Below, in pieces: positions 48,381 through 55,225 of a DNA stretch of 64,000 bases. The notes beneath the pieces were generated by a model. The model saw nothing but the letters and a program-made list of their open reading frames with translations. It did not search any database and had not been told where the DNA came from. Position 1 is the first letter of the stretch. Each line of letters starts with the position of its first letter. The position numbers and the translations under genes are program-made. The DNA is from Streptomyces sp. S3(2020) (lineage in GTDB: Bacteria > Actinomycetota > Actinomycetes > Streptomycetales > Streptomycetaceae), in assembly GCF_013044505.1 (NCBI RefSeq), contig NZ_JABERD010000011.1:38558-102557 (forward strand), in the 5' to 3' direction.

Positions 48381-48394
48381 CTAACTCGTGTTAG
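48381..48394. promoter_or_regulatory. LacI-type operator O1, downstream of promoter
   Basis: CTAACTCGTGTTAG is a dyad centred on CG, with six of seven positions matching between arms. A central CpG is the rule for LacI-family operators. It lies nine bases upstream of the binding-protein start codon, about 12-25 bases past the predicted transcription start, so a bound repressor would block elongation or initiation. Confidence 0.7.
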
Positions 48395-48413
48395 TTGAGG
48401 GTTGACGCCCCAG

Positions 48414-48443
48414 ATGATGGGAAGTGACGCCCGGCGGTGTCAA
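48414..48443 (-). promoter_or_regulatory. Promoter of the sugar ABC/GH32 operon
   Basis: On the minus strand TTGACA (48443-48438), an exact consensus -35 element, is followed after 18 bases by CATCAT (48419-48414), a fair -10 element. The predicted transcription start is near 48407, about 35 bases before the ATG. The operator-like sequences lie on both sides of it. Confidence 0.6.
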
Positions 48444-48463
48444 GAGTCGTGCACCCCTTGACC

Positions 48464-48476
48464 TTTAACGAGTTAG
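48464..48476. promoter_or_regulatory. Second operator-like sequence O2, upstream of promoter
   Basis: On the minus strand CTAACTCGTTAAA repeats nine bases of O1 (CTAACTCGT) followed by TTA-like sequence with one base missing, so the palindrome is imperfect. It lies about 20 bases upstream of the -35 element and 83 bases from O1, about eight helical turns. This could allow DNA looping by a repressor tetramer or be a weak half-site. Confidence 0.5.
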
Positions 48477-48769
48477 GTCCCAGAGTCCTGGTCCACATGA
48501 GCCGCCGTTTCGGACGAGAGGAACGATGTGTGATGCGTGGGTTGTCCAGGAGAGCGCTGTGCGCGGACCGGACGTGGACTCGCAGGTCAGGATGCGGGTG
48601 GCGGAACCCGTAGGCCGGCGGGTGCACGAAGGCGAGGGCGCCGTCGCCGTGTCGATCCGGGCGCGCGATCACGGACCGGCGCCGACCGTGCGCCGAAAGG
48701 CAGGTCGGTGTACGCCCGGCGGACCCGTTCAGCGCCGTACCACGCCCAAGGGTGGCTAGGGTCGGTGGC

Positions 48770-49342
48770 ATGCGTGTCGTGCTGATCGGGGGGACCTCCC
48801 ACACAGGCAAGTCGACCGTGGCCTCGGCGGTCGCGGAGCGGCTCGGGTTCGAGTGCCGCTCGACGGACGGGCTGGCCCGGCACCCGGGAAGGCCGTGGGG
48901 GAACGTGCCCGCGCATGTCGTCGAGCACTACGGGACGCTCACCGTCGACGAGCTGATCCGGTCGGTGCTCGACCACTACGAGCGGCTGTGGCCGCGTATC
49001 GAGGAGCTGATCACCGAACGCGCGAAGGGCGACGGGCCGGGGCTCGTGCTGGAGGGCTCCGCGCTCTGGCCCGACCGGGTCGCCGGGGCGGGCGTTCCCC
49101 ACACCCGGGCCGTGTGGCTCACCGCGGACCAGACGGTGCTCGGCGCACGCGTGCGGGAATCCGCGCGGGAGGAGAGGCGGCGGCATCCCGTGGACAAGTT
49201 CCTTGCCCGGAGCGTGCGTTATCAGCAGCTGATGACGGAGTCGGTCGACGCGCACGGCCTGCGCCGCGTCGACACGAGTGGCCGCCGCGTGACCGAGCTG
49301 GTGGACGCGATCCTGGAGAGGCCCTGTCGCCAGGACCCGTGA
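48770..49342 (+). CDS. P-loop kinase-like protein
   Basis: A 190-residue protein with Walker A GGTSHTGKST at residues 7-16, an acidic Walker B-like VLEGSALWPDRV near residue 100, and a C-terminal lid region RESAREERRRHPVDKFLARS. This is the plan of small-molecule kinases such as 2-phosphoglycerate kinase or zeta-toxin-like phosphotransferases. The substrate is unknown. The ATG at 48770 begins MRVVLIGG, the natural first strand of the fold. It is followed 49 bases later by the TauD-like gene in the same direction. Confidence 0.78.
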   Translation: MRVVLIGGTSHTGKSTVASAVAERLGFECRSTDGLARHPGRPWGNVPAHVVEHYGTLTVDELIRSVLDHYERLWPRIEELITERAKGDGPGLVLEGSALWPDRVAGAGVPHTRAVWLTADQTVLGARVRESAREERRRHPVDKFLARSVRYQQLMTESVDAHGLRRVDTSGRRVTELVDAILERPCRQDP

Positions 49343-49391
49343 TCGCTGACACGATCTTCGGGAGCGGCCGCGGACGACCAACGGAGTACGC

Positions 49392-50363
49392 ATGACGACG
49401 GACACGGGCACGGCGGAGGCGGAGCACATCCCGGGGATCGAGGTGAAACCGGTCGCCGGGCACATCGGGGCGGAGATCACGGGCGTCGACCTCGCCGGGG
49501 AACTCGACGACGCCGTGGTCGCCGCGATCCGGTCGGCGGTGCTGCGCTGGAAGGTGGTGTTCTTCCGGGAGCAGCGGCTGGACCACGCCGGACATGTGGC
49601 GTTCGCTCGCCGGTTCGGTGAGCCGGTGGCGCTGCGGAAGCGGGGCGGTGCCTCGCCGCCGGGCTTTCCCGAGGTGGAGACGACCGCCGACCGGCTGGAA
49701 CTGGGCGGCAGGTTCGGCATGGAGCACGACGAGTGGCTCCAGCGGCGCCGGCACACCCTGCTGCGCGGCTGGCACTGCGACCACGGCGCCCGTATCGACC
49801 CGCCGGCCGCGACGATCCTGCGCGCCGAGACCGTACCGCCGTACGGCGGCGACACGACCTGGTCCAATCTGGCCGCCGCGTACGCCGGACTCTCGGCGCC
49901 GGTACGGGAGTTCGTGGACGGACTGCGGGTGGAGCACCGCCTCGGCGTCGGCTACCGGTCCCGCCCCGGTGACGACTCCTACGTCCGCCATCTGCTGGAC
50001 CACCAGGTCGCCTCGCTGCACCCGCTGGTGCGCGTCCACCCGGAGACCGGCGAGCGGATCCTCTACGTCAACGGCTACTACGTCGAGCAGATCGCCGACA
50101 TCTCCCGAGCCGAGAGCACCGCGATCCTGGACATGCTCCTGGAGCAGGCCGTCCGGCCCGAGTACACCGTCCGCTTCCGCTGGGAGCCGGGCAGCGTGGC
50201 CTTCTGGGACAACCGTGCCACCATCCACCTCGCCCCCGGCGACAACGCCCACCTCGGCTTCCCGCGGACCATGCACCGGGTGATGCTCGCCGGGGACGTC
50301 CCGGTGGGTGTGGACGGCAAGCCGTCGGAGCCGGTCGTCGGCACGGAGGCGGGGCGCTGGTGA
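49392..50363 (+). CDS. TauD/TfdA family Fe(II)/2-oxoglutarate dioxygenase
   Basis: A 323-residue non-heme iron dioxygenase. The first two iron ligands are H128 and D130 in RGWHCDHGA. The distal His and the 2-oxoglutarate-binding Arg are in LGFPRTMHRVML near residue 295. The fold starts GIEVKPVAGHIGAEITGVDL. Relatives release sulfite from taurine or alkyl sulfates, or hydroxylate herbicides and natural-product precursors. No sulfonate transporter is adjacent. The ATG at 49392 has GGAG five bases upstream. It converges on the DevR-like gene with 36 bases between. Confidence 0.9.
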   Translation: MTTDTGTAEAEHIPGIEVKPVAGHIGAEITGVDLAGELDDAVVAAIRSAVLRWKVVFFREQRLDHAGHVAFARRFGEPVALRKRGGASPPGFPEVETTADRLELGGRFGMEHDEWLQRRRHTLLRGWHCDHGARIDPPAATILRAETVPPYGGDTTWSNLAAAYAGLSAPVREFVDGLRVEHRLGVGYRSRPGDDSYVRHLLDHQVASLHPLVRVHPETGERILYVNGYYVEQIADISRAESTAILDMLLEQAVRPEYTVRFRWEPGSVAFWDNRATIHLAPGDNAHLGFPRTMHRVMLAGDVPVGVDGKPSEPVVGTEAGRW

Positions 50364-50399
50364 GGTGCGGTCGGGAGTGCCGGAGGGCGCGTAGGGCCG

Positions 50400-51104
50400 T
50401 TACGGCCGTCCGGGGCGCCCGCCGGTGCTCGGCGGGGCCGGCTGGGAGGCGATCACGGCCGCCTGGACGCGCCGCTGGACGCCCAGCTTGGCCAGCAGCC
50501 GGCTGATGTGGTTCTTGACGGTCTTCTCCGACAGATAGAGCTTCTTGCCGATCTCGCGGTTGGTGAGCCCCTCCCCGATCAGGGCGAGGATGTCCCGCTC
50601 GCGCGGGGACAGGCTCGCCAGCTCGGGGGACACGGCCGGGGTCTCGGCGGGATCGGCGCGCAGCGAGCGCATCAGCCGGGCCGTGGTCGCGGGGTCCAGC
50701 ATGGACTGGCCCGAGGCGACCGTGCGGACGGCCGAGACCAGGTCGGAGCCCCGGATCTGCTTGAGGACATAGCCCGAGGCTCCGGCCATGATCGCGTCGA
50801 GCAGGGCGTCCTCGTCGTCGAAGGAGGTCAGCATCAGACAGGCCAGATCCGGCAGCCGGCTGCGCAGCTCCCGGCAGACCGTGATGCCGTCGCCGTCGGG
50901 GAGCCGTACGTCGAGCACGGCGACGTGCGGGCGCAGCGCCGGACCGCGCGCGAGTGCGTGCTCGACGGTGCCCGCGTCGCCGACGACCGAGATGTCCGGC
51001 TCGGAGTCGAGAAGGTCGGTGAGCCCCCGTCGTACGACCTCGTGGTCGTCCAGCAGGAACACGCGGATGGGGTCCTGTTCGCTGAAGGTGTGTGCCTCGG
51101 CCAT
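50400..51104 (-). CDS. DevR/DosR-like NarL-type response regulator
   Basis: A 234-residue response regulator. Receiver: acidic pair D19-D20 (FLLDDHE), phosphorylation site D65 in VAVLDVRLPDGDG, Lys in YVLKQIRG. LuxR-type helix-turn-helix: LSPRERDILALIGEGLTNREI with LSEKTVKNHISRLLAKLGVQRR. KNHISRLLAKLGVQRRVQAA is close to mycobacterial DosR. The likely partner is the DevS-like kinase at 55226, in the same block though not adjacent. In actinobacteria this pair responds to low oxygen, NO or CO. The ATG at 51104 has GAGGGG upstream. Confidence 0.9.
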   Translation of the reverse strand: MAEAHTFSEQDPIRVFLLDDHEVVRRGLTDLLDSEPDISVVGDAGTVEHALARGPALRPHVAVLDVRLPDGDGITVCRELRSRLPDLACLMLTSFDDEDALLDAIMAGASGYVLKQIRGSDLVSAVRTVASGQSMLDPATTARLMRSLRADPAETPAVSPELASLSPRERDILALIGEGLTNREIGKKLYLSEKTVKNHISRLLAKLGVQRRVQAAVIASQPAPPSTGGRPGRP

Positions 51105-51277
51105 GACGACCCCTCGCTCCCCGATGACGGACGGACTGCGAACTGTCCGTGATGACGATCATTGCTCGCCTGGGGCGGACGCACCAGGGCCGTCCGGCCC
51201 CAGTCGGCTCGGAGATCCTCGTCGATGTCATGGGGGATCGGATCCCGACTCCTTCTCGGTACGGGACGCGGATGTGG

Positions 51278-51742
51278 TCACACGACGCTGCCGGCGCCGT
51301 ACGGGGCGTAGAGGTCCAGGAGCCGGACCCGGGCGGAGCGCAGACGGTGGGCGAGCACGTCGCCGACCCACTGGGCGATGGTGTGGCCGATCGCCGGATC
51401 CTCCTGGCACATCGTGCGGACGGCCGTGGCGTCGAACTCGTACGCCCGCACCGGAGTCGTCGCCGTGGCGCCCAGGTGCCAGGCGTGCGGGGTGAACAGC
51501 CAGGACCAGCCGACGAGTTCGTTGTGGTGGAGGATCTCGATCACGGCCGCGCTGCGGCCGGGCACACGCATGTCGAGCTCGATCGTGCCCGTTCGGATGA
51601 TCCAGAACCGGTCCGCCTTGCCGCCCTCCTCGAACAGCCGCGTCCCTTGCGGGAACGAGACTTCGCGGGCGACACGCATGAGCCGCTGCCGGTGCTCGGC
51701 GGGCAGGGCCCGCATCATGCTGGGCGTGGTGGTGGTGATCAC
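51278..51742 (-). CDS. Stand-alone cyclic nucleotide-binding domain protein
   Basis: A 154-residue protein consisting of one cyclic nucleotide-binding/CRP-like beta-roll: VSFPQGTRLFEEGGKADRFWI, then IRTGTIELDMRV, IEILHHNELVGWSWLF and a C-terminal helix. There is no DNA-binding domain, so it is not a CRP-type regulator. The phosphate-binding cassette (usually GExxxxxxR[TS]) reads NELVGWSWLFTPHAWHLGATA and lacks the usual Arg-Ser/Thr, so cyclic nucleotide binding is doubtful. The GTG at 51742 has GGGAGG six bases upstream. It lies between SulP and DevR and may modulate transport or signalling. Confidence 0.82.
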   Translation of the reverse strand: MITTTTPSMMRALPAEHRQRLMRVAREVSFPQGTRLFEEGGKADRFWIIRTGTIELDMRVPGRSAAVIEILHHNELVGWSWLFTPHAWHLGATATTPVRAYEFDATAVRTMCQEDPAIGHTIAQWVGDVLAHRLRSARVRLLDLYAPYGAGSVV

Positions 51743-51906
51743 GGCGTGCCTCCCGACGGGGTGTGGGAACTGCCATGGCCAGCGTCCGCCCGCCGGTGGC
51801 GGCGGGCCCATGGGCCACTCGGCCCCTTGACCGGTCCACCCAGCCCTTCCGCGGGCGGCCTGCCCACCCGGGTCGCCGGAAGTGCGGCTGTCACGGCCAC
51901 GGGCCG

Positions 51907-53643
51907 CTACCTCGCCGCGTTCTCCTCGGGGTTCGCCTCGCTCCACTGCCGGTAGGCGGCCACCGCCGTCGGAAGGGTGGGGAAGATGCGGTCGGTGCCG
52001 ACGGAGTCCGTGAGGCCGTACGCCACGAGGTCGCCCAAAAGGTCCTGCTTGACCCGGGCCAGGGCGAACACGACGCCGCGACCGGCGAGTTCGCGGCGCA
52101 GCTCGTCGACCGCGTCGAGTGCGGTGATGTCGACCTCCACGTTGGCCTCGGCGTTGAGGACGAACCAGCGGACGGGCCGGGTCTGTTCGTCGACGGAGGC
52201 CAGGGCGCGGCGGCGGAAGTCCTCGGCGTTGGCGAAGAACAGCGGTGAGTCGTAGCGGTAGACCAGCAGGCCGGGAATCGTACGGGCCTCGGGGTAGTCG
52301 TCGATGTCGTGCATGCCCGCGATCCCGGGCACCAGCCCTTCGACGGCGTCGTGCGGACGGGCCACCCGGACCAGCAGCTCCGCCACCGACAGACCGACGG
52401 CGACCAGTACGCCGTAGAGGATGTCGAGGGCGAGCACCCCGGCCAGGCAGCCGAGGGCGAGCAGGAGTTCGCGGCGGCGGAAGGACGCGAGGCGGCGGAA
52501 GCCGGCCAGGTCGATCATGCGGACGGCGGCGTAGACGACGAGCGCGCCGAGCACCGCGGACGGCGTACGGGCGAGCAACGGGCTGAGGAACAGCAGGACG
52601 GCGAGGACCACACCGCCGGCGACCAGGGAGTACGCCTGGCTGCGGGCGCCCGCCGAGGAGGCCAGCGCGGTGCGGCTGGCACTGCTGCTGACGGGGAAGC
52701 CGTGCAGGACGCCTGCGCCGAGGTTGGCCGCGCCCAGCGCCAGGAACTCCTGGGTGGCGTCGAGACCGGGGCCCTTGCCCTCCTCGTGTCCGGTGAACGC
52801 CCGGGCGGTGAGGATGAAGTCGGTGTACGCGACCAGGAGCACCCCGAGGGCGGGCAGCACGAGATGCGGCACTTCGCTCCAGTCCGGCCAGGCGAGGCCG
52901 GGCAGGCCCGACGGGACGTCGCCGATCACCTTGATGCCGTACCGGTCGTCGAGGTCGAACACCACCACGGCCGCCGTGCCCAGGACCACGGCGAGCAGGG
53001 GACCGGGGACGGCGCGGAGATACCTGGCCGCCGCGAAGAGGAACACCAGCACGGTGGCCGAGAGGACCACTGTGGACGGCCGGGCGTCGGCCAGGTTCCC
53101 CGCGAAGGACCACAGCTGCGGGAAGAACTCGGTGCCTGTCGCCTCCACGCCGGTGAGCTTCGGCAGCTGGTCCACGATCATGATCAGCGCGACGCCCGCC
53201 AGGTAGCCGATCAGGACGGGCCGGGAGAGCAGGTCGGCGAGGAAGCCCAGCCGCACCGCCCGTGCCACCAGGCACAGGAGGCCGACCGTGACCGCGAGGG
53301 TGGCCGCCAGGGTCGCGTACCGCCCGGGGGCGCCGGCCGCCAGTGGGGCGACCACGGTGGCGGTCATCAGGGCGGTCGTGGACTCGGGTCCGACCGAGAG
53401 CAGCCGCGAGGAGCCGAGGAGCGCGTACACGCCGAGGGCGGGCAGGATGGCCCACAGCCCGGCGACCGGGGGCAGTCCGGCGACGCCCGCGTACGCCATG
53501 ACCTGCGGCACCAGATACGCGGCCACGGTGACGCCGGCCAGCAGATCGCCCCGCACCCAGGCGCGTCGATAGCCGATCAGCGGTCCGAGCCCGGGCATCG
53601 CACGGCGCCACCCCGGAACGTGTTCGCCCGCGCTCTGGGACAT
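51907..53643 (-). CDS. SulP family inorganic anion transporter with STAS domain
   Basis: A 578-residue transporter. The membrane part (residues about 20-420) starts WVRGDLLAGVTVAAYLVPQVMAYA, shown only in part, the signature of SulP carriers for sulfate, bicarbonate or other anions. The C-terminal STAS domain begins near residue 440 with GLLVYRYDSPLFFANAEDF and contains EANVEVDITALDAVDELR. No fused carbonic anhydrase is present. The ATG at 53643 has GAGAGAGG upstream and removes an unconserved 30-residue extension. It lies between the cyclic-nucleotide-binding gene and hmp in the same direction. Confidence 0.92.
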   Translation of the reverse strand: MSQSAGEHVPGWRRAMPGLGPLIGYRRAWVRGDLLAGVTVAAYLVPQVMAYAGVAGLPPVAGLWAILPALGVYALLGSSRLLSVGPESTTALMTATVVAPLAAGAPGRYATLAATLAVTVGLLCLVARAVRLGFLADLLSRPVLIGYLAGVALIMIVDQLPKLTGVEATGTEFFPQLWSFAGNLADARPSTVVLSATVLVFLFAAARYLRAVPGPLLAVVLGTAAVVVFDLDDRYGIKVIGDVPSGLPGLAWPDWSEVPHLVLPALGVLLVAYTDFILTARAFTGHEEGKGPGLDATQEFLALGAANLGAGVLHGFPVSSSASRTALASSAGARSQAYSLVAGGVVLAVLLFLSPLLARTPSAVLGALVVYAAVRMIDLAGFRRLASFRRRELLLALGCLAGVLALDILYGVLVAVGLSVAELLVRVARPHDAVEGLVPGIAGMHDIDDYPEARTIPGLLVYRYDSPLFFANAEDFRRRALASVDEQTRPVRWFVLNAEANVEVDITALDAVDELRRELAGRGVVFALARVKQDLLGDLVAYGLTDSVGTDRIFPTLPTAVAAYRQWSEANPEENAAR

Positions 53644-53785
53644 GGGCCGCCTCTCTCCGTCCGAACACAGGATCCACCGGCGTGCCCCCACCCGCGAGAG
53701 GGCGTGGAGCCGGTGCGTCGAGGCACTGATCATGCACCCCGACGGGTCCTGTGGACAGAGTCGCCCGGCCGGACCGCGCAGGTGC

Positions 53786-54997
53786 TCAGGCCGTGTCCGG
53801 GAGCCACAGGTCCGGGCCGAACACCTCGTAGTGGATGTGGTGTGCGGGGATGCCGAGGCTCAGCAGCCGGGTGCGGATCGTGCGCATGAAGGGCAGTGGG
53901 CCGCAGAGGTACACGGTGGCGTCGGTCGGTATGTCCAGACCGGTGAGGTCCATCAGGCCGGTGTGCGCGTCGGGTTCGGGGTGGGCGTCGGGTTCGGGGT
54001 GCTCGTACCAGAACTCGGTGGCCGCTCGGGGCAGTCGGTCCGCCAGCTCACGCGTCTCGGCGCGCAGGGCGTGTGCGTGCGGGGCGGTGTCCGCGTGCAG
54101 GACGAGGACGGGGCGGGTGGAGCCGGTTGCCGCGAGGTGGGCGAGCATGCCGACCATGGGGGTGCAGCCGATGCCCGCCGAGACGAGGAGCAGCGGGGTG
54201 TCGGTCTCGTCGAGGACGACGTCGCCGCAGGGCACGGAGACGGTCAGCTCGTCCCCGGGCCGCACGGTGCGGCACAGCAGATTCGACACCTCGCCGTCCG
54301 GGGCCGCGTCCGTCCCGGCGATCCGTTTGACCGTGATGCGGCGCAGGTCGCCGCCGGGGTCCGCGGACAGGCTGTACTGGCGCACCTGGTGCACGCCGTC
54401 CGGCATACGCGTCCGGACGCTGACGTACTGTCCCGCCCTCGCCGCCGGGGCGGGGCGGCCGTCGGCGGGACGCAGCAGGAAGGAGGTCACCTCCGTGGTC
54501 TCCTCGTGGCGCTCGACGACGGTCCACGGCCGCCATGTCCCGCCCGGAGCGACCCCCGCCTCCTGGTAGAGGCGGGCTTCCTGGGCGATGAGGGCACCGG
54601 CCATCAGCCAGTAGACCTCGTCCCAGGCCTCGGCCATCCGCGGGGTGACGGCGGCGCCGAGGACCTCGGCGATCGCGCCGAAGAGGTACTTGTGGACGAT
54701 CGTGTAGTGGGCGTCGGTGACCCCGACCGCGGTGTGTTTGTGGGCGATCCTCGACAGCAGGGCGTCCGGCCTGGTGTCGGGGTCGCCGACGAGGGCGGCG
54801 GCGAAGCCGGCGATCGAGCCGGCCAGGGCCCGCTGCTGGACGCCGCCGGCCTGGTTGCCGCGGTTGAACATCCCGTCCAGCAACTCGGGCCGGTCGCGGA
54901 ACATCGTGGCGTAGAACCGGGTGGTGATCTCGTCGAGCGCCCCCGCCACGGCGGGCAGCGTGGCCTTCACGGCGGCGGTGGACTCGGCGGACAGCAT
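53786..54997 (-). CDS. hmp: Flavohemoglobin (NO dioxygenase)
   Basis: A 403-residue fusion of a globin and a ferredoxin-NADP reductase-like module that converts NO to nitrate with O2 and NAD(P)H. Globin: B10 tyrosine in TRFYATMF, proximal heme ligand H88 in RIAHKHTAVGVTDAHY. FAD motif RQYSLSADP near residue 210 and NAD(P) motif SAGIGCTPMVGML near residue 275. Near residue 335 an 18-base tandem duplication gives HPEPDA twice, which looks like a recent slippage event in a surface loop. The ATG at 54997 has GGGAGG upstream. A dyad lies in its promoter region. Confidence 0.94.
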   Translation of the reverse strand: MLSAESTAAVKATLPAVAGALDEITTRFYATMFRDRPELLDGMFNRGNQAGGVQQRALAGSIAGFAAALVGDPDTRPDALLSRIAHKHTAVGVTDAHYTIVHKYLFGAIAEVLGAAVTPRMAEAWDEVYWLMAGALIAQEARLYQEAGVAPGGTWRPWTVVERHEETTEVTSFLLRPADGRPAPAARAGQYVSVRTRMPDGVHQVRQYSLSADPGGDLRRITVKRIAGTDAAPDGEVSNLLCRTVRPGDELTVSVPCGDVVLDETDTPLLLVSAGIGCTPMVGMLAHLAATGSTRPVLVLHADTAPHAHALRAETRELADRLPRAATEFWYEHPEPDAHPEPDAHTGLMDLTGLDIPTDATVYLCGPLPFMRTIRTRLLSLGIPAHHIHYEVFGPDLWLPDTA

Positions 54998-55083
54998 GAA
55001 GCCTCCCAGGGCTGGGACGGGAAGGGGGGAACGAAGGACCGGCGGTCGCCGATCGCGCGGCGACAGAGCCTGTATAGCAAGAG

Positions 55084-55098
55084 GAAATCTGGCATTTC
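55084..55098. promoter_or_regulatory. Dyad in the hmp promoter region
   Basis: GAAAT (55084-55088) and ATTTC (55094-55098) form an AT-rich perfect dyad, rare in this GC-rich DNA, around CTGGC. On the minus strand a TATACA-type -10 element lies just downstream at about 55072-55077. The position fits an NO-responsive repressor such as NsrR, whose sites contain AAAT/ATTT arms, but the identity of the regulator is an inference. Confidence 0.45.
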
Positions 55099-55225
55099 AG
55101 TCCCTTTCGGGCGGCGCGGGGGTGGTCAGGGACCATCGGTACCGCGGTCGGGGACGAAGGTCCCGGTCAGCGGGCCGTCCGGCACCGCCCCGTTCCCGCA
55201 CCGCCGCGGGTAAGGGGCCGGTACC

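Larger units (their letters stand above)
48373..48769. promoter_or_regulatory. Divergent intergenic region of the sugar operon
   Basis: A 397-base region between the binding-protein gene (left) and the P-loop kinase gene (right). Its left 110 bases hold the sugar operon promoter and operators described separately. From about 48490 to 48769 I see no convincing gene: the short open frames there have no ribosome site or family resemblance. The promoter of the kinase gene is presumably near the right end but is not obvious. Confidence 0.5.

Noticed and set aside
48391..48810. 139-codon minus-strand frame before the sugar-binding protein gene
   Set aside because: It covers the sugar operon promoter and operators, lacks a ribosome site and family resemblance, and overlaps the kinase start.
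50390..50415. GGCCG-TTA-CGGCC hairpin at the end of the DevR-like gene
   Set aside because: The arms are only five bases and include the stop codon; too weak to call as a terminator.
51743..53737. Extension of the cyclic-nucleotide-binding frame across the SulP gene
   Set aside because: The extension is an out-of-frame shadow of SulP. A GTG at 51742 with GGGAGG marks the real start of the small protein.
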